Positions 36,501-45,426 of a stretch of 64,000 nucleotides of DNA are shown one piece after another; the stretch's first letter is position 1, and the number at the start of each line of letters is the position of its first letter. The position numbers were made by a program, and so were the translations under genes. The stretch comes from Arcanobacterium pinnipediorum (GTDB lineage: Bacteria; Actinomycetota; Actinomycetes; Actinomycetales; Actinomycetaceae): positions 1,116,001-1,180,000 of the forward strand of contig NZ_CP099547.1 of assembly GCF_023973165.1 (NCBI RefSeq), given 5' to 3'. Under the pieces are notes generated by a model. It had not been told where the DNA came from. It did no database searches and saw only the letters and a program-made list of their open reading frames with translations.

Positions 36501-38976
36501 GCAACTGCGGGAATATGACATCTTGGAGTCCGTCATCATTAGGCGACATCCACAATGTTAGATCACGTTCGTCATCTAAGACGTCGTTGAGGAGTCCGAT
36601 AGGAACAACTAAGCCTTCACGTAAGGTAGCTAAGCCAGTGTAAGCAGTGTGTTCCACTGGATCTCCCCATGGCACGCCAGGCTTTTCGATGATAGGCTCA
36701 GCATTCCAACTTCCGACAAAGCCCAGGTATGGCACTGCAATATCTGGAACATTTTGACCGGTAAATCTCGCCCATCCTTCGATGAAGTGAGACGTTGCGG
36801 TATCGGGGGTAAGGGTGAATGTTACGGTGCGTTCTTCACCTGCTGGAATCGTGACGGTTTGAACGTCAGCACTGAGCTGTTCTGATGAAATAACTGTGAT
36901 TGCATTTCCAGAATCAGACTCTGATTCATTGAGAACTTGTTGTGCAGGGATGGAATACGTTGCATCTTCTTGCCCGTAATTGTGCAGGGAAACAGTGAAT
37001 GATGTTTGCCCTTGTACTTCTCGCAAGGAGACATATGGTAGACCATTGACGGTGGCAATAACTGGGCTCGTAGCCGCATAGTCGATTCGCGCTAAGCCGG
37101 CGCCAATTTGGCGAGGTGCAAATGGTATACCTGCTTCATTGACGGGGATTTGCGCGGTGTTCATCAGCGCTGCGCGGATCCGTTCAGTGCGTTCTACACC
37201 GCTCAGTTCTGGGAATTGTTGAGCGTAGTGTTGCCACAGTAGCGCTGAAAGTCCAGCGACATTTGGCGCTGCCATGGAAGTGCCCGACAAAGAAACGTAG
37301 CGATCATCGTTTTGTAAGGAATAAACTTCTCCACCTACACCAGAGATGTGCGGGGAGAAATCAAGAGTTGGGGTTGGACCCCAAGAGGTAAACGAGGACG
37401 GACGCAAGGTCTGTGTTCCACCAAAGTCCGTTAGCTGACGCTCGTTAGTGAACTTAACGTAAACTTTGTTGGTTTTAAGTTCATCGACGAGTTGGACTCC
37501 AACTGAATGGTATGTGGAAGCTGAGAATTGAGTGTAGTGCTCGATGCCTCCCATTCCGATGAATTCTTCACCGCGCGCTGCGTCGTTATAGACTAAAACG
37601 CCTTGTGCATTGGCTGAAAAAGCTCGTTCGAACATATCAGCGAAGGTTACTTTACCTCGTTGGATAAGAGCGAACTTGCCGCTAAGTTCTGCTTTCTTCT
37701 CCGCGGTGAAATCACTTTCTTGCCCGTAGCCTAGATCGACAAGCTCATAGAGTTGCCCGTCAGCACTGCCAGTTGCACTCTTGTGTGGCAAGAGTTGATC
37801 TTGACCGTCTTGGCCAACGCGCCAGTTCGCTACTGGAACGACCTGAACTTGGTTGTCGATTGATGCAACGGTAAAACTGGCGCTATCTGCGGCTGGCGAA
37901 CCGAGAGTTCCATCGTCAAGTTGCTCTGAATAGTTATCTAATTCACCATTAGGAGAAAAGTTTTTACCTTCGTTACCAGCGGCGACGACGACGAGAACGC
38001 CAGCTTCACGCGCTTTGGCAATTGCGCGTGCAACACCATCAGAATCGTTGCGGTTACCGTTGGCAGATCCTAAAGACATATTGATAATATCTGCGCGGAG
38101 CTTTACCGATGCTTCGATCGCGGCGATGATATCAGAATCATTTGCGCGGGCATCTGGATTATTGGGGAAGACTTTCATAGCCAAGAGTTGCGCCTTTGGT
38201 GCCACACCATCAAAGGCACTATTTTCAAGCACATCGGGTTGGGCTATATCATCGCGGATTGACGCATTAGCTCCTACGATGCCAGAGACGTGTTGGCCGT
38301 GCTGGCTTTCTTCACGGTCAATAATTTCGTAGTTGTCATCGGCGAAGTTGTATCCTGCTGGAACTTTGCAGGTAAATAACGAACCGTGTGTGGTATCTGG
38401 TGCCAGTTTGGCCTGGTCACATTCTTGCGCCGAAAGCTGTAAATCTTTGTGCCGAGGATCTATACCAGAGTCAATGATGGAGACAACTGTGCCGGCCCCA
38501 TCGAGACCGAAGAGCTCGTGTGCGCGTGGCACACCTTCCATCTTGCGTGCATTATGCTCTAGTTTTTCGTAGGTTCGTTCACGTTTGACTGAAGCTACTT
38601 CTGGTTCGCGTTGCAATGCTGGAATCTTACTTGCCGGCATCGTTGCAGAAAAACCGTTGACGAGAAAGCCTAGTTGGCGTCCTGGTTCGAGTTCGTACTT
38701 CTCACGCCATTGTGCAATAAGTTGTGCCTGGCGATTTTTGTTGTCTGCTTCGCCTAGCTCAGATGCATACGCTGGCTGACGCTCAAGCATAATTAGTACG
38801 CGCACGCGTTGCGATGAGCGCTCGCCATGATCCTTTATTAAGGAATCTATATCCGTCAACGAGACTTCGCTAGAATGCTGCACGTGAGAAACTGGAGTGG
38901 CTACTGCTAACGGAGTTATACCTAGGCTAAGGCTAACCGATATCGCGAAAACAGTAGATCTTAAGAATCTTCCCAT
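33577..38976 (-). CDS. Large wall-anchored S8 (subtilisin-like) serine peptidase
   Basis: A 1799-residue surface protease. A signal peptide (about 1-26, LGITPLAVA) is followed by an inhibitor-like propeptide and the S8 domain with Asp 169 (VSIIDSGID), His 226 (SQHGQHVSG) and Ser 567 (SGTSMAAPN). A PA insert (FALIQRGKVTFADMFERAF) sits inside, as in lactocepin and C5a peptidases. Fn3/Big-like modules follow, interrupted by a poly-proline spacer (VPPPPPLPGG). The C-terminus ends with LATTG (1768-1772), a hydrophobic helix and RSRR. LAxTG is the preferred signal of class E sortases. AAGGAG precedes the ATG. Its substrate is unknown. Confidence 0.93.
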   Translation of the reverse strand: MGRFLRSTVFAISVSLSLGITPLAVATPVSHVQHSSEVSLTDIDSLIKDHGERSSQRVRVLIMLERQPAYASELGEADNKNRQAQLIAQWREKYELEPGRQLGFLVNGFSATMPASKIPALQREPEVASVKRERTYEKLEHNARKMEGVPRAHELFGLDGAGTVVSIIDSGIDPRHKDLQLSAQECDQAKLAPDTTHGSLFTCKVPAGYNFADDNYEIIDREESQHGQHVSGIVGANASIRDDIAQPDVLENSAFDGVAPKAQLLAMKVFPNNPDARANDSDIIAAIEASVKLRADIINMSLGSANGNRNDSDGVARAIAKAREAGVLVVVAAGNEGKNFSPNGELDNYSEQLDDGTLGSPAADSASFTVASIDNQVQVVPVANWRVGQDGQDQLLPHKSATGSADGQLYELVDLGYGQESDFTAEKKAELSGKFALIQRGKVTFADMFERAFSANAQGVLVYNDAARGEEFIGMGGIEHYTQFSASTYHSVGVQLVDELKTNKVYVKFTNERQLTDFGGTQTLRPSSFTSWGPTPTLDFSPHISGVGGEVYSLQNDDRYVSLSGTSMAAPNVAGLSALLWQHYAQQFPELSGVERTERIRAALMNTAQIPVNEAGIPFAPRQIGAGLARIDYAATSPVIATVNGLPYVSLREVQGQTSFTVSLHNYGQEDATYSIPAQQVLNESESDSGNAITVISSEQLSADVQTVTIPAGEERTVTFTLTPDTATSHFIEGWARFTGQNVPDIAVPYLGFVGSWNAEPIIEKPGVPWGDPVEHTAYTGLATLREGLVVPIGLLNDVLDDERDLTLWMSPNDDGLQDVIFPQLLVRRNAAEVEYEIESEDGTIRQTTGKQQDLRRYTLKAALGPNVTNDDIVENASGYGFDGQTYDPRNVAYTNVPDGRYIFKVKTRVSPEYDWQVTQLPFGIDTTTPTVTFGRYDEAEGYVYFTVNDSGSGIQVLPVVDTDSQTNLIAERVGDSDSEFRVAVPEHTKHIVVNAGDMAANVATAVHILNPQDKISVAFADDIQAGPIGPIKPYVTFLGEPDGPKLVVDGYVAQDVAKVTINGTETEIVDRNFYEYIPLVAGDNDIKIVAYNAAGEQVSALDLTPFYDALPPVLTIDSPAPISENTVTLTGSITDDNPQAQLVVLVDGVPATINENGEFSAVVEVSDDAQTVTVVASDGAQRISEAVPIAGRGADTPVPPPPPLPGGPVLPPPPPPLPDGGFPSTVSLPEITNAQCSEQIDICAVPTDTTNYDRETKVFQLKGTLNAELIAKLQLVPTGEAKDGKVVEPEPLVAQINPADGTFAIDIPARTGQNDFRLEIFVPGETADKPVKVKEHGFKLLIDVNVPEIHIDQPVTVGGSIFTATSEVVFSGKVSDDGWGYKFLINKDTVEERENNSGHGPQSNEREFTYPLKVEDGDKVLITVIDSFGNQILGVYPVVVDKEAPMLQTQYGEEALVESSVIADKEPIDVSATDLHLRSLKVELKDIDGTTISTQRLFTDINVTQRPIEDLMADVREIRDLAPDEEADADTALNAQLQGSQEDTPDEAAQEESPSVENEVFVSGTEANVVDQKLSVPIPTRDLRAGLYTLTVLADDFAGNVKTSAVTFVVDSLPLIEGPDTVDLTLTRLELTNFYLVSELIFAKFSIVDDGSADIKGDGSGSGEPRFLLDPSTVLVPGTNNVILRAIQPNGMETHKLLTVNITVKDDAPTPPGQDPDNDGATDTSTDGSNNGSGITDITNGKPGNAHSGSTLIPLANTASATHSGKLATTGSYSGYLILLAALLIAGGMVLNQRSRRL

Positions 38977-39194
38977 TTCTTCTCCTTATATTTTGAATAT
39001 CACTTTAATAATTACCCCATTTCTTTATTTTTTACTTACTTTTACGAGAAATGCAAAAAGTGTTCTTCATCTCAGCCAGACCGACCGCTGTCAAACTCGC
39101 CACATCAAGCCACACCATGTTGCCAACGCATAACACACCGCACCGAGCTAACTGGTAAAATCAATATGTCCGACATCCTGAAAACTCATCGCTG

Positions 39195-39863
39195 GTGGTA
39201 ACTATTTTTCCTTCATCTCGGATATTCACAATAGGCGTGTGGCTATGTATAGCCAGTGGATTTATCTATGCCTCTTTCATCTTAGAGATCTTCTTTAATT
39301 TTCCACTCAATCCCAAAATCAGCTATCTCTCAGAATACTTCGCGATCGAAAGCCCCTACCGGCTGGTCTTCGCAACCACTGATCTACTTTCTGCCTTACT
39401 GATGCTCGCTGGCTTGGCCTGCCTTAGCGCCTACTACAGATTATGGAGTCGATGGCAGCTAGTTATCGCCATCGCCTACTCAATTTTCGCAATCTTTACG
39501 ATACTTGACGTCTCGTTACCTCTTCAGTGCGCTGAGTCCCTAGAATTTTGTGAGAAAACAACACTGACTCCCCACTTGCTGGCATCGGCAGTAGTTAGCG
39601 CAAGCCTCATCGTCGTCGCCGCTACTACCCTGATTCTTGTTGCGCAACGCAAAATCGTCGGCACCAAGCGCACGGTGATGCTGATCGTCATCTCTGCCTA
39701 CGTATTTTTAACGATACTCATCGCACTTTTTGAATTTATTCAGTTTCCCATCGGCTATGCTCAACGCGCACAGGTCTTCTTTTCTTGCCTACTCATCGCA
39801 AGCGCTGGCCTAATACTATATCCTTATGGCTATCCTCTTCCCCGGTCTCGCGCTCGCACCTGA
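39195..39863 (+). CDS. DUF998-like multi-pass membrane protein
   Basis: A 222-residue protein with about six hydrophobic helices: near 10-30, 58-82, 88-106, 128-150, 160-182 and 190-208. The pattern and short loops resemble the DUF998 family, whose function is unknown. The GTG start has no clear ribosome site; a later start cannot be excluded. The 218 bp before it separates it from the divergent subtilase. Its last 38 bases overlap the next gene, an alpha/beta hydrolase, so the two are probably co-expressed. Confidence 0.7.
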   Translation: MVTIFPSSRIFTIGVWLCIASGFIYASFILEIFFNFPLNPKISYLSEYFAIESPYRLVFATTDLLSALLMLAGLACLSAYYRLWSRWQLVIAIAYSIFAIFTILDVSLPLQCAESLEFCEKTTLTPHLLASAVVSASLIVVAATTLILVAQRKIVGTKRTVMLIVISAYVFLTILIALFEFIQFPIGYAQRAQVFFSCLLIASAGLILYPYGYPLPRSRART

Positions 39864-40482
39864 ACTTTACGAAATCGGTTTTCCCAACACCCACATTCTC
39901 GATCCCTGGATCCACCCTTGGTCCGATGCACCTGCTGCCCTTCTCGAACGCGCCACGAACACGCCAACAACAGTGATTGGACATTCGTTAGGCGCACTGG
40001 TGGCCTTAGAGTGGGCGATACATCGGCCAGAACTTGTTAGCCACCTTCTTCTCTTAGACCCCACATTCCCTCAAGCCCATCCAAACACTAAGCCTCATGA
40101 AGCCTTTTTTCGCGTTGGGAGCCAACTAGCTGCGGTGTTTTCTCCCGTGGTCGGACTCGCACTAAAGCCTTTCGTATCACAAGAAGTGCTTACTAAGCGC
40201 TATCGTGGGCGAGATAATGCTCGCTTCCTCTTTTCTGAGCTGTATCACGCTAGCCGTCTCGAATCTCGAGTCCATCACAAGCTAGCTTCGCAGCAACTAT
40301 CTTCAGACATCTACGTCACTATTCTTGTTGGTTCTGGCAACGCAGATGAAAAACAGTTTCTAGGCCAGCAACAGCACTTAGCAACCCTCCTGAACGCGCG
40401 GCTAGTGAACTTGTGGGGAGAAAAGCATCTGTTCCCCCTTGCTCACCCAGAATTCGTCCAGCCGTTTATTTCTCCGGCTTAA
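39826..40482 (+). CDS. Alpha/beta hydrolase fold protein
   Basis: A 218-residue serine hydrolase. The nucleophile elbow is VIGHSLGALVALEWA (Ser near 55), the acid is probably in LLLDPTFP or ILVGSGNADEKQF, and the histidine is in WGEKHLFPLAHPEF. These are arranged as in small esterases and thioesterases; the substrate is unknown. It overlaps the upstream membrane protein gene by 38 bp and its 3' end overlaps the convergent lysX by 17 bp. Confidence 0.78.
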   Translation: MAILFPGLALAPELYEIGFPNTHILDPWIHPWSDAPAALLERATNTPTTVIGHSLGALVALEWAIHRPELVSHLLLLDPTFPQAHPNTKPHEAFFRVGSQLAAVFSPVVGLALKPFVSQEVLTKRYRGRDNARFLFSELYHASRLESRVHHKLASQQLSSDIYVTILVGSGNADEKQFLGQQQHLATLLNARLVNLWGEKHLFPLAHPEFVQPFISPA

Positions 40483-43400
40483 CAAATGGGAAAGCAAGCA
40501 CTTCGCGGATCGTCGTACCCGTCAAGAACATAACCATTCGGTCGATTCCTATACCCAACCCACCTGTTGGCGGCATACCAAATTCGAGCGCGGCCAAGAA
40601 CGGTTCATCGATCTCCATTGCTTCTGGATCCCCACCGGCTGCCAGGAGCGACTGCGCTGTGAAACGCTTGCGCTGTTCAAGTGGATGGGCTAACTCAGTA
40701 TATGCGGTACCTAATTCCATACCTAGCCCCACAAGATCCCAGCGTTGCGCGATATGCGGATTATCCGGGTCAGCCATGGTCAGTGGCGAGGTTTCTACCG
40801 GGAAACCAGTGTAGAACGTCGGGAACACAGTGTTTGGCTCGATGAGTTGATCGTAAAGCTCGGTAACAAGTTGGCCAACGCTCTCTGCTTCGATGTCATA
40901 TTCTTGGACGAGGTCACTGTAGTCACCAATGTCTGCTCCAGGTACGATCTCGCGTCCGACGGCTTTTGAGACAGCATCAAAAACTGGAATAACCGGCCAA
41001 GGTTGGTTCAGGTCCAAGATGCTGCCGTCGTCAGCAACAACTTCTGGCTTACCGTTAACCACGACGGCGGCTGTGCGTATTAGCTCTTCAGTTAGCTCTC
41101 GCATCGTATTCCAGTCGCCATAGGCAGCATAGGCTTCTAGGGATGTGAATTCCGGATTGTGAGTGTTATCGACGCCTTCATTGCGGAAATTTCGACCGAT
41201 TTCGAAAACTTTTGGCACCCCGCCAACGATGAGTCGCTTCAAGTACAGTTCTGGCGCAATCCGCAACGTAAGCGATTGATCGTAGGCGTTGATATGGGTT
41301 CGAAATGGTCGCGCATTTGCCCCACCATGAATGGTCTGCAAAATAGGAGTTTCAGCCTCTAAATATCCGTCCCGATACAGTGCTTGGCGCACGCTAGCAA
41401 CAATCTTGGCCCGCATCGTAAAAAGCTCATAGGCGCGCGCGTTCAACGCGTAATCAATATGCCGGAATTTTGCGCGTAGATGAGGATGGGTCAAGGCAAC
41501 TTGTGGCATCGGCACGAGCGATTTCGCAGCCATCATCCATTGTGTTGCTAGGAACGACGGCGTCCCGGTGCGTGAGGCGCCAAGCTTTCCAGTTACTGAG
41601 ATCAGGTCACCACGGTTGACTGAGCTGCGAAACTCACGCCAGGGCTGGCCGGCGGTGCGTTCAAAAAGAATCTGGATCTTGCGATGTTCTTCGACAAGAT
41701 CAGCAAATACAACACCGCCGAAATCACGAATGTGGTGGACACGGCCGGTGATTGAAATATCGGCGTCAGGGGCGGTCTCAGAATCGATTATTTCTGCGAT
41801 AGAGTGCGTGCGTGGTACTCCAACCGGATACCCAACTATTCCGCGCTGTTCGAGGTCAGCTAATTTTTGACGGCGAACTCGGCGTTGTTCCGGAATATGC
41901 GGTTCTGGGGCTGGTTTATGGATCAGTGATTTTTCGAGCGCGATAATCTCTTCTGGATCTCCCACAGGCGGGAAATACCGAGAAATCTGCGGTAGAAATC
42001 CTTCGGCAGCAGCATATGCGACGAGCGTTCGGGCGCTGAAGAAAGCATTGTCAATACACAAGTATCGTGTTTGCCAGCGCGGCCGGTACTTCACGTTTGA
42101 GCGATACAGTGAGTAGATTTGCCACCAACGCGACGTGAACATAAGGAACTTCAACGCAAAGCGTTGCCGCGGGCTTGCTCCAACTTTTGCGCCACGTTCG
42201 ATTGTTTCGCGCATAACAACGAAATTCAGCGAAATATGTTCAACGCCGAAGTTTGGAGCCTCTTGAGCAAGGGTAGCAACCATCAATTCAGTGACTCCAG
42301 AAATAGCATCTGGAGATCGGCGCATAACGTCAAGCGAAAGCCCATGCAATCCCCACGGAGCGAAGGTGAGCAGCCCTACTGGCTGACCTTGAGCATCATG
42401 CGCGGTGACTATGACGCTACGAAAATCGCGTGGATCGCCAACTCTCTCCGATGCCATTGTAAAACCGCGCTCCTCGCCAACTCGCCACGAATCAGCACAC
42501 AGCGATAGAGTTGTGAGCTCTTCTGCCGAAATGGAACTCTGCCGGCGTACTTTAACCGTATATCCAGCGCGTCGCGGACCGCTTAATGCCCGGCGGACCT
42601 CTGGTAAGTCTTTCAGATGAAAATCTGCTACATCAATAATAGTTTCATCACCTAACGGCACCGGATACAAACTGGCTGATTTATATGCGCGTGCACCTGC
42701 GTCCGAGGCTGAAACAGCGGCGATTACCCACGAATTCTTCCGCGCATAATCACGCCAGGCGCTAATAGCGCCACCCCACGAATGCGGATCGCCGATAGGG
42801 TCTCCTGCTGCCAGACATACCCCATTGACAACCCGATATGTCACTGCAGCACGTTGATCTGGTGAAACTACGATATTGCGATCGTATCGAGTAGCAAAAT
42901 AGCCCAGTGAATCTTGCGATGGCGGATCAAGTAACAACCGCCGGATCATGATATGTTCTGCTGCACTAACAGAGGGAACTTTTTCCGATTTTAAGAGCAC
43001 AATAAGCGCAATAAAGAGACTAGCGGCGGAGATGATTCCAGCTACGATGCGTACCGATGCCGGAACCCAAAACCGCACGTTTTCCGCCGGATCCTCCGGC
43101 GATAATCCCATCGCTGTATTGACTGCAGTCGTCAAAAGATTATCGGATGTTTCAAAATGCATCATGGACAGCATGATCCACACAACGATCGCGGATAAGG
43201 CTAATCCGCCCATCAAAATCGCTACACTAAATACCCAGCGCCCGCGCACCCGACGTGGAAATTCCCCGATTGACCAAATACCGACGACGATATATAGCGA
43301 TGCAAAAAACAGATTAGAGATCGTCCCCAGCTGTACTGTGGCAGGTAATAATTGGAATTCATCAAAAAACAGTGTGAGCTCCAAAATGGCAACAATAACA

Positions 43401-43672
43401 CTGGGAAGCTGGATAACACCGAGATAAAAAATAAGAGCTGCCCTATGACCACGCAACATCCCCGAAGTCAGTAACACCATCAAGAGCGTAACAAAAAGGG
43501 TGGGATATCCGGGAAGGGAAATATAAGAAAATATCTGATTAACAAAATCAACTAAACCCGGTGATACATATCGTAGAACTAAGCCTAGGATCAGCCAGAT
43601 AGCTGATACTTGAGCTGTGATCAGGACGAATGACGAACGAGAATAGCAGGAAGTTTTGGCCATGATTGTCAT
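40466..43672 (-). CDS. lysX: Bifunctional lysyl-tRNA synthetase / lysylphosphatidylglycerol synthase LysX
   Basis: Actinobacterial fusion: an N-terminal MprF-like part (helices to about residue 230, then a GNAT-type lysyltransferase domain to about 560 with PLGDETIIDVADFHL) joined to a class II lysyl-tRNA synthetase. The synthetase part shows motif 2 EIGRNFRNEGVDNTHNPEFT and motif 3 GIGIDRMVMFLTG. The MprF part makes lysyl-phosphatidylglycerol, which in mycobacteria protects against cationic peptides. The start is unclear: ATG 43672 or 43663, with a TTG further out at 43684. All lie in a hairpin (43654-43696) and none has a Shine-Dalgarno site. It follows pyrB in the same direction. Confidence 0.9.
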   Translation of the reverse strand: MTIMAKTSCYSRSSFVLITAQVSAIWLILGLVLRYVSPGLVDFVNQIFSYISLPGYPTLFVTLLMVLLTSGMLRGHRAALIFYLGVIQLPSVIVAILELTLFFDEFQLLPATVQLGTISNLFFASLYIVVGIWSIGEFPRRVRGRWVFSVAILMGGLALSAIVVWIMLSMMHFETSDNLLTTAVNTAMGLSPEDPAENVRFWVPASVRIVAGIISAASLFIALIVLLKSEKVPSVSAAEHIMIRRLLLDPPSQDSLGYFATRYDRNIVVSPDQRAAVTYRVVNGVCLAAGDPIGDPHSWGGAISAWRDYARKNSWVIAAVSASDAGARAYKSASLYPVPLGDETIIDVADFHLKDLPEVRRALSGPRRAGYTVKVRRQSSISAEELTTLSLCADSWRVGEERGFTMASERVGDPRDFRSVIVTAHDAQGQPVGLLTFAPWGLHGLSLDVMRRSPDAISGVTELMVATLAQEAPNFGVEHISLNFVVMRETIERGAKVGASPRQRFALKFLMFTSRWWQIYSLYRSNVKYRPRWQTRYLCIDNAFFSARTLVAYAAAEGFLPQISRYFPPVGDPEEIIALEKSLIHKPAPEPHIPEQRRVRRQKLADLEQRGIVGYPVGVPRTHSIAEIIDSETAPDADISITGRVHHIRDFGGVVFADLVEEHRKIQILFERTAGQPWREFRSSVNRGDLISVTGKLGASRTGTPSFLATQWMMAAKSLVPMPQVALTHPHLRAKFRHIDYALNARAYELFTMRAKIVASVRQALYRDGYLEAETPILQTIHGGANARPFRTHINAYDQSLTLRIAPELYLKRLIVGGVPKVFEIGRNFRNEGVDNTHNPEFTSLEAYAAYGDWNTMRELTEELIRTAAVVVNGKPEVVADDGSILDLNQPWPVIPVFDAVSKAVGREIVPGADIGDYSDLVQEYDIEAESVGQLVTELYDQLIEPNTVFPTFYTGFPVETSPLTMADPDNPHIAQRWDLVGLGMELGTAYTELAHPLEQRKRFTAQSLLAAGGDPEAMEIDEPFLAALEFGMPPTGGLGIGIDRMVMFLTGTTIREVLAFPFVKPEK

Positions 43673-43696
43673 TTTAGTTGACAATCATGGCCAAAA
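43654..43696. terminator. Perfect 18-bp stem hairpin spanning pyrB end and lysX start
   Basis: TTTTGGCCATGATTGTCA (43654-43671) pairs exactly with 43679-43696 across a 7-base loop. On the minus strand it begins with the first base after the pyrB stop and contains every candidate lysX start codon. No U-run follows it. It may end the pyr operon, hide the lysX start, or both. Confidence 0.75.
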
Positions 43697-44779
43697 CTAT
43701 CGCAGGGAAACTACGGGATAATCACAATAAGCACACAATGATTGCCCGGTTATCCGCAACACCACATCGCGATCATGATTAGTAACGCATCGTGTATTAG
43801 AGCACCGATATTCATCTGTTAGCATCGAGTCGGCTATTTCGTGGCGCGGCAGGGGCTGTGGATGATCGTGGGCATCACGCAACAGCGAATAGATCAACGC
43901 CATCCGCATCATTTTCCCGTTGTAGGTCTGTTCAAAGTAGCGTGCGCGTGGATCGTGATCGACCTCGGTAGCGATTTCTCCTACCCGTGGCAAGGGATGC
44001 ATCACGATGCTTGTTGATGATGCATGGGTCATCGCCTGCGCGTTAAGCTCATAAGCTCCGTTAAGGCGTTCGTATTGCTCGCGATCTTCAAAGCGTTCTT
44101 GTTGGACGCGCGTCATATAAATAACATCGGCTTGCGGTAGAGCTTGGGTTAAGGACGTTGTTTCTACAACCTCACTTCCAGCTGCTCGCAGCCGGGCAAC
44201 AAAATCACCGGGCAAACGCAATTCTTCGGGGCTAACCATAATGAACGTGTTCCCCGGGTAGCGCATCAACGCATGAAGTAGTGAATGCACTGTGCGTCCA
44301 TAGAGCAAATCTCCCACAGCAACAATTCTAAGATCTGATAGCCGGCCAAATTCACGTTCAATAGTTAATAGATCGGCTAAGGTTTGCGTGGGATGGAAGT
44401 GTCCGCCGTCGCCAGCATTGATAACTGGAACCCGGCTGGCAGTAGCTGCCACAAGTGCGGCTCCGTCTTGGGGATGGCGCATTGCAACAATATCGGCATA
44501 GTTCGATATCACCGCCAAAGTATCGGCAATTGTTTCACCTTTTGTTGCTGACGAGTGCGCAGCTGAGGGCACAGATAAGACGTGCCCGCCCAGATGGTAC
44601 ATCGCAGCTTCGAAACTGAGGCGCGTGCGCGTAGAAGGCTCATAAAATAGCGTGGAAAGTATTTTATTCTTCGCCACACCTTCATACTTTTCCGGATGCG
44701 AAATCATATCGTGTGCACACCGCATCAGTTCATCAATCTCGGCAACCGATAAATCACTAATATCAATCAAGGAACGCAC
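43697..44779 (-). CDS. pyrB: Aspartate carbamoyltransferase with a C-terminal PyrI-like zinc domain
   Basis: Joins carbamoyl phosphate to aspartate, the first committed pyrimidine step. The catalytic part (1-305) has FYEPSTRTRLSF (STRTR 49-53), SSATKGET (Lys 80) and HPLPRVGEI (261-269). A further 55 residues hold four cysteines as CSNTRC (326, 331) and CAYC (349, 352). This matches the zinc domain of the E. coli regulatory chain (CPNSNC ... CKYC). The nucleotide-binding allosteric domain is absent. Fused PyrB-PyrI proteins are known in Thermotoga and some spirochaetes; a zinc domain alone is unusual. It lies 2 bp after pyrE and is the last pyr gene. Confidence 0.93.
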   Translation of the reverse strand: MRSLIDISDLSVAEIDELMRCAHDMISHPEKYEGVAKNKILSTLFYEPSTRTRLSFEAAMYHLGGHVLSVPSAAHSSATKGETIADTLAVISNYADIVAMRHPQDGAALVAATASRVPVINAGDGGHFHPTQTLADLLTIEREFGRLSDLRIVAVGDLLYGRTVHSLLHALMRYPGNTFIMVSPEELRLPGDFVARLRAAGSEVVETTSLTQALPQADVIYMTRVQQERFEDREQYERLNGAYELNAQAMTHASSTSIVMHPLPRVGEIATEVDHDPRARYFEQTYNGKMMRMALIYSLLRDAHDHPQPLPRHEIADSMLTDEYRCSNTRCVTNHDRDVVLRITGQSLCAYCDYPVVSLR

Positions 44780-44781
44780 GT

Positions 44782-45426
44782 CTATTGTCCAATCCGCATC
44801 CAGGCATCGTCGCGCGGGTTGTCACGAAATGCGCGCAGACGAGGAATATCTGAGGCTGGAATACGCCCGGTTTGAGCTGCCAATTCGATAACGTCGTCGA
44901 ACGTTGTTAGCGTAGTCAGAGCAACATCTGCTGCGATCATCGCATCCGTTGCAGCTTGCATACCATAGCTGAACAAGGCAACAATGCCTAAAACATCGGC
45001 TTGCGCTGCACGAAGTGCGTGGACGACGTCGATCACTGAACCACCAGTGGAGATGAGATCTTCAACAACTACGACTTTCGCTCCTGGCTCTAGGCGGCCT
45101 TCGATCTGGTTAGTCCGTCCGTGGTCTTTGGCACTAGAGCGCACATACCCCATGGGCAATCCAAGACGTTCGGCGGCTAAAGCTGCATGTGCAATACCCG
45201 CGGTTGCTGTACCCATAAGCACTTCGGCTTCTGGGAACATTTCGTGAATCCGAGCAGCTAACGCATCTTCAACCACAGTGCGCTGGGTTGGTGCGGTGAG
45301 CACAAGACGATTATCAGTGTAGATAGGACTCTTGATTCCAGAGGCCCAGGTGAACGGATCATCTGGACGCAGGAAAATAGCCTTAATATCGAGTAGAGCC
45401 CCGGCAACGGTGTGTGCAATATTCAT
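44782..45426 (-). CDS. pyrE: Orotate phosphoribosyltransferase
   Basis: Transfers phosphoribose from PRPP to orotate. I start at ATG 45426 (MNIAHTVAG, 214 residues), which overlaps the pyrF stop by 4 bp. Orotate and PRPP sites are visible: FTWASGIKSPIYTDNR, VRSSAKDHGRTNQIEG and the PRPP loop VVVVEDLISTGGSV. Next to pyrF in the same operon, as separate genes and not a fusion. Confidence 0.96.
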   Translation of the reverse strand: MNIAHTVAGALLDIKAIFLRPDDPFTWASGIKSPIYTDNRLVLTAPTQRTVVEDALAARIHEMFPEAEVLMGTATAGIAHAALAAERLGLPMGYVRSSAKDHGRTNQIEGRLEPGAKVVVVEDLISTGGSVIDVVHALRAAQADVLGIVALFSYGMQAATDAMIAADVALTTLTTFDDVIELAAQTGRIPASDIPRLRAFRDNPRDDAWMRIGQ

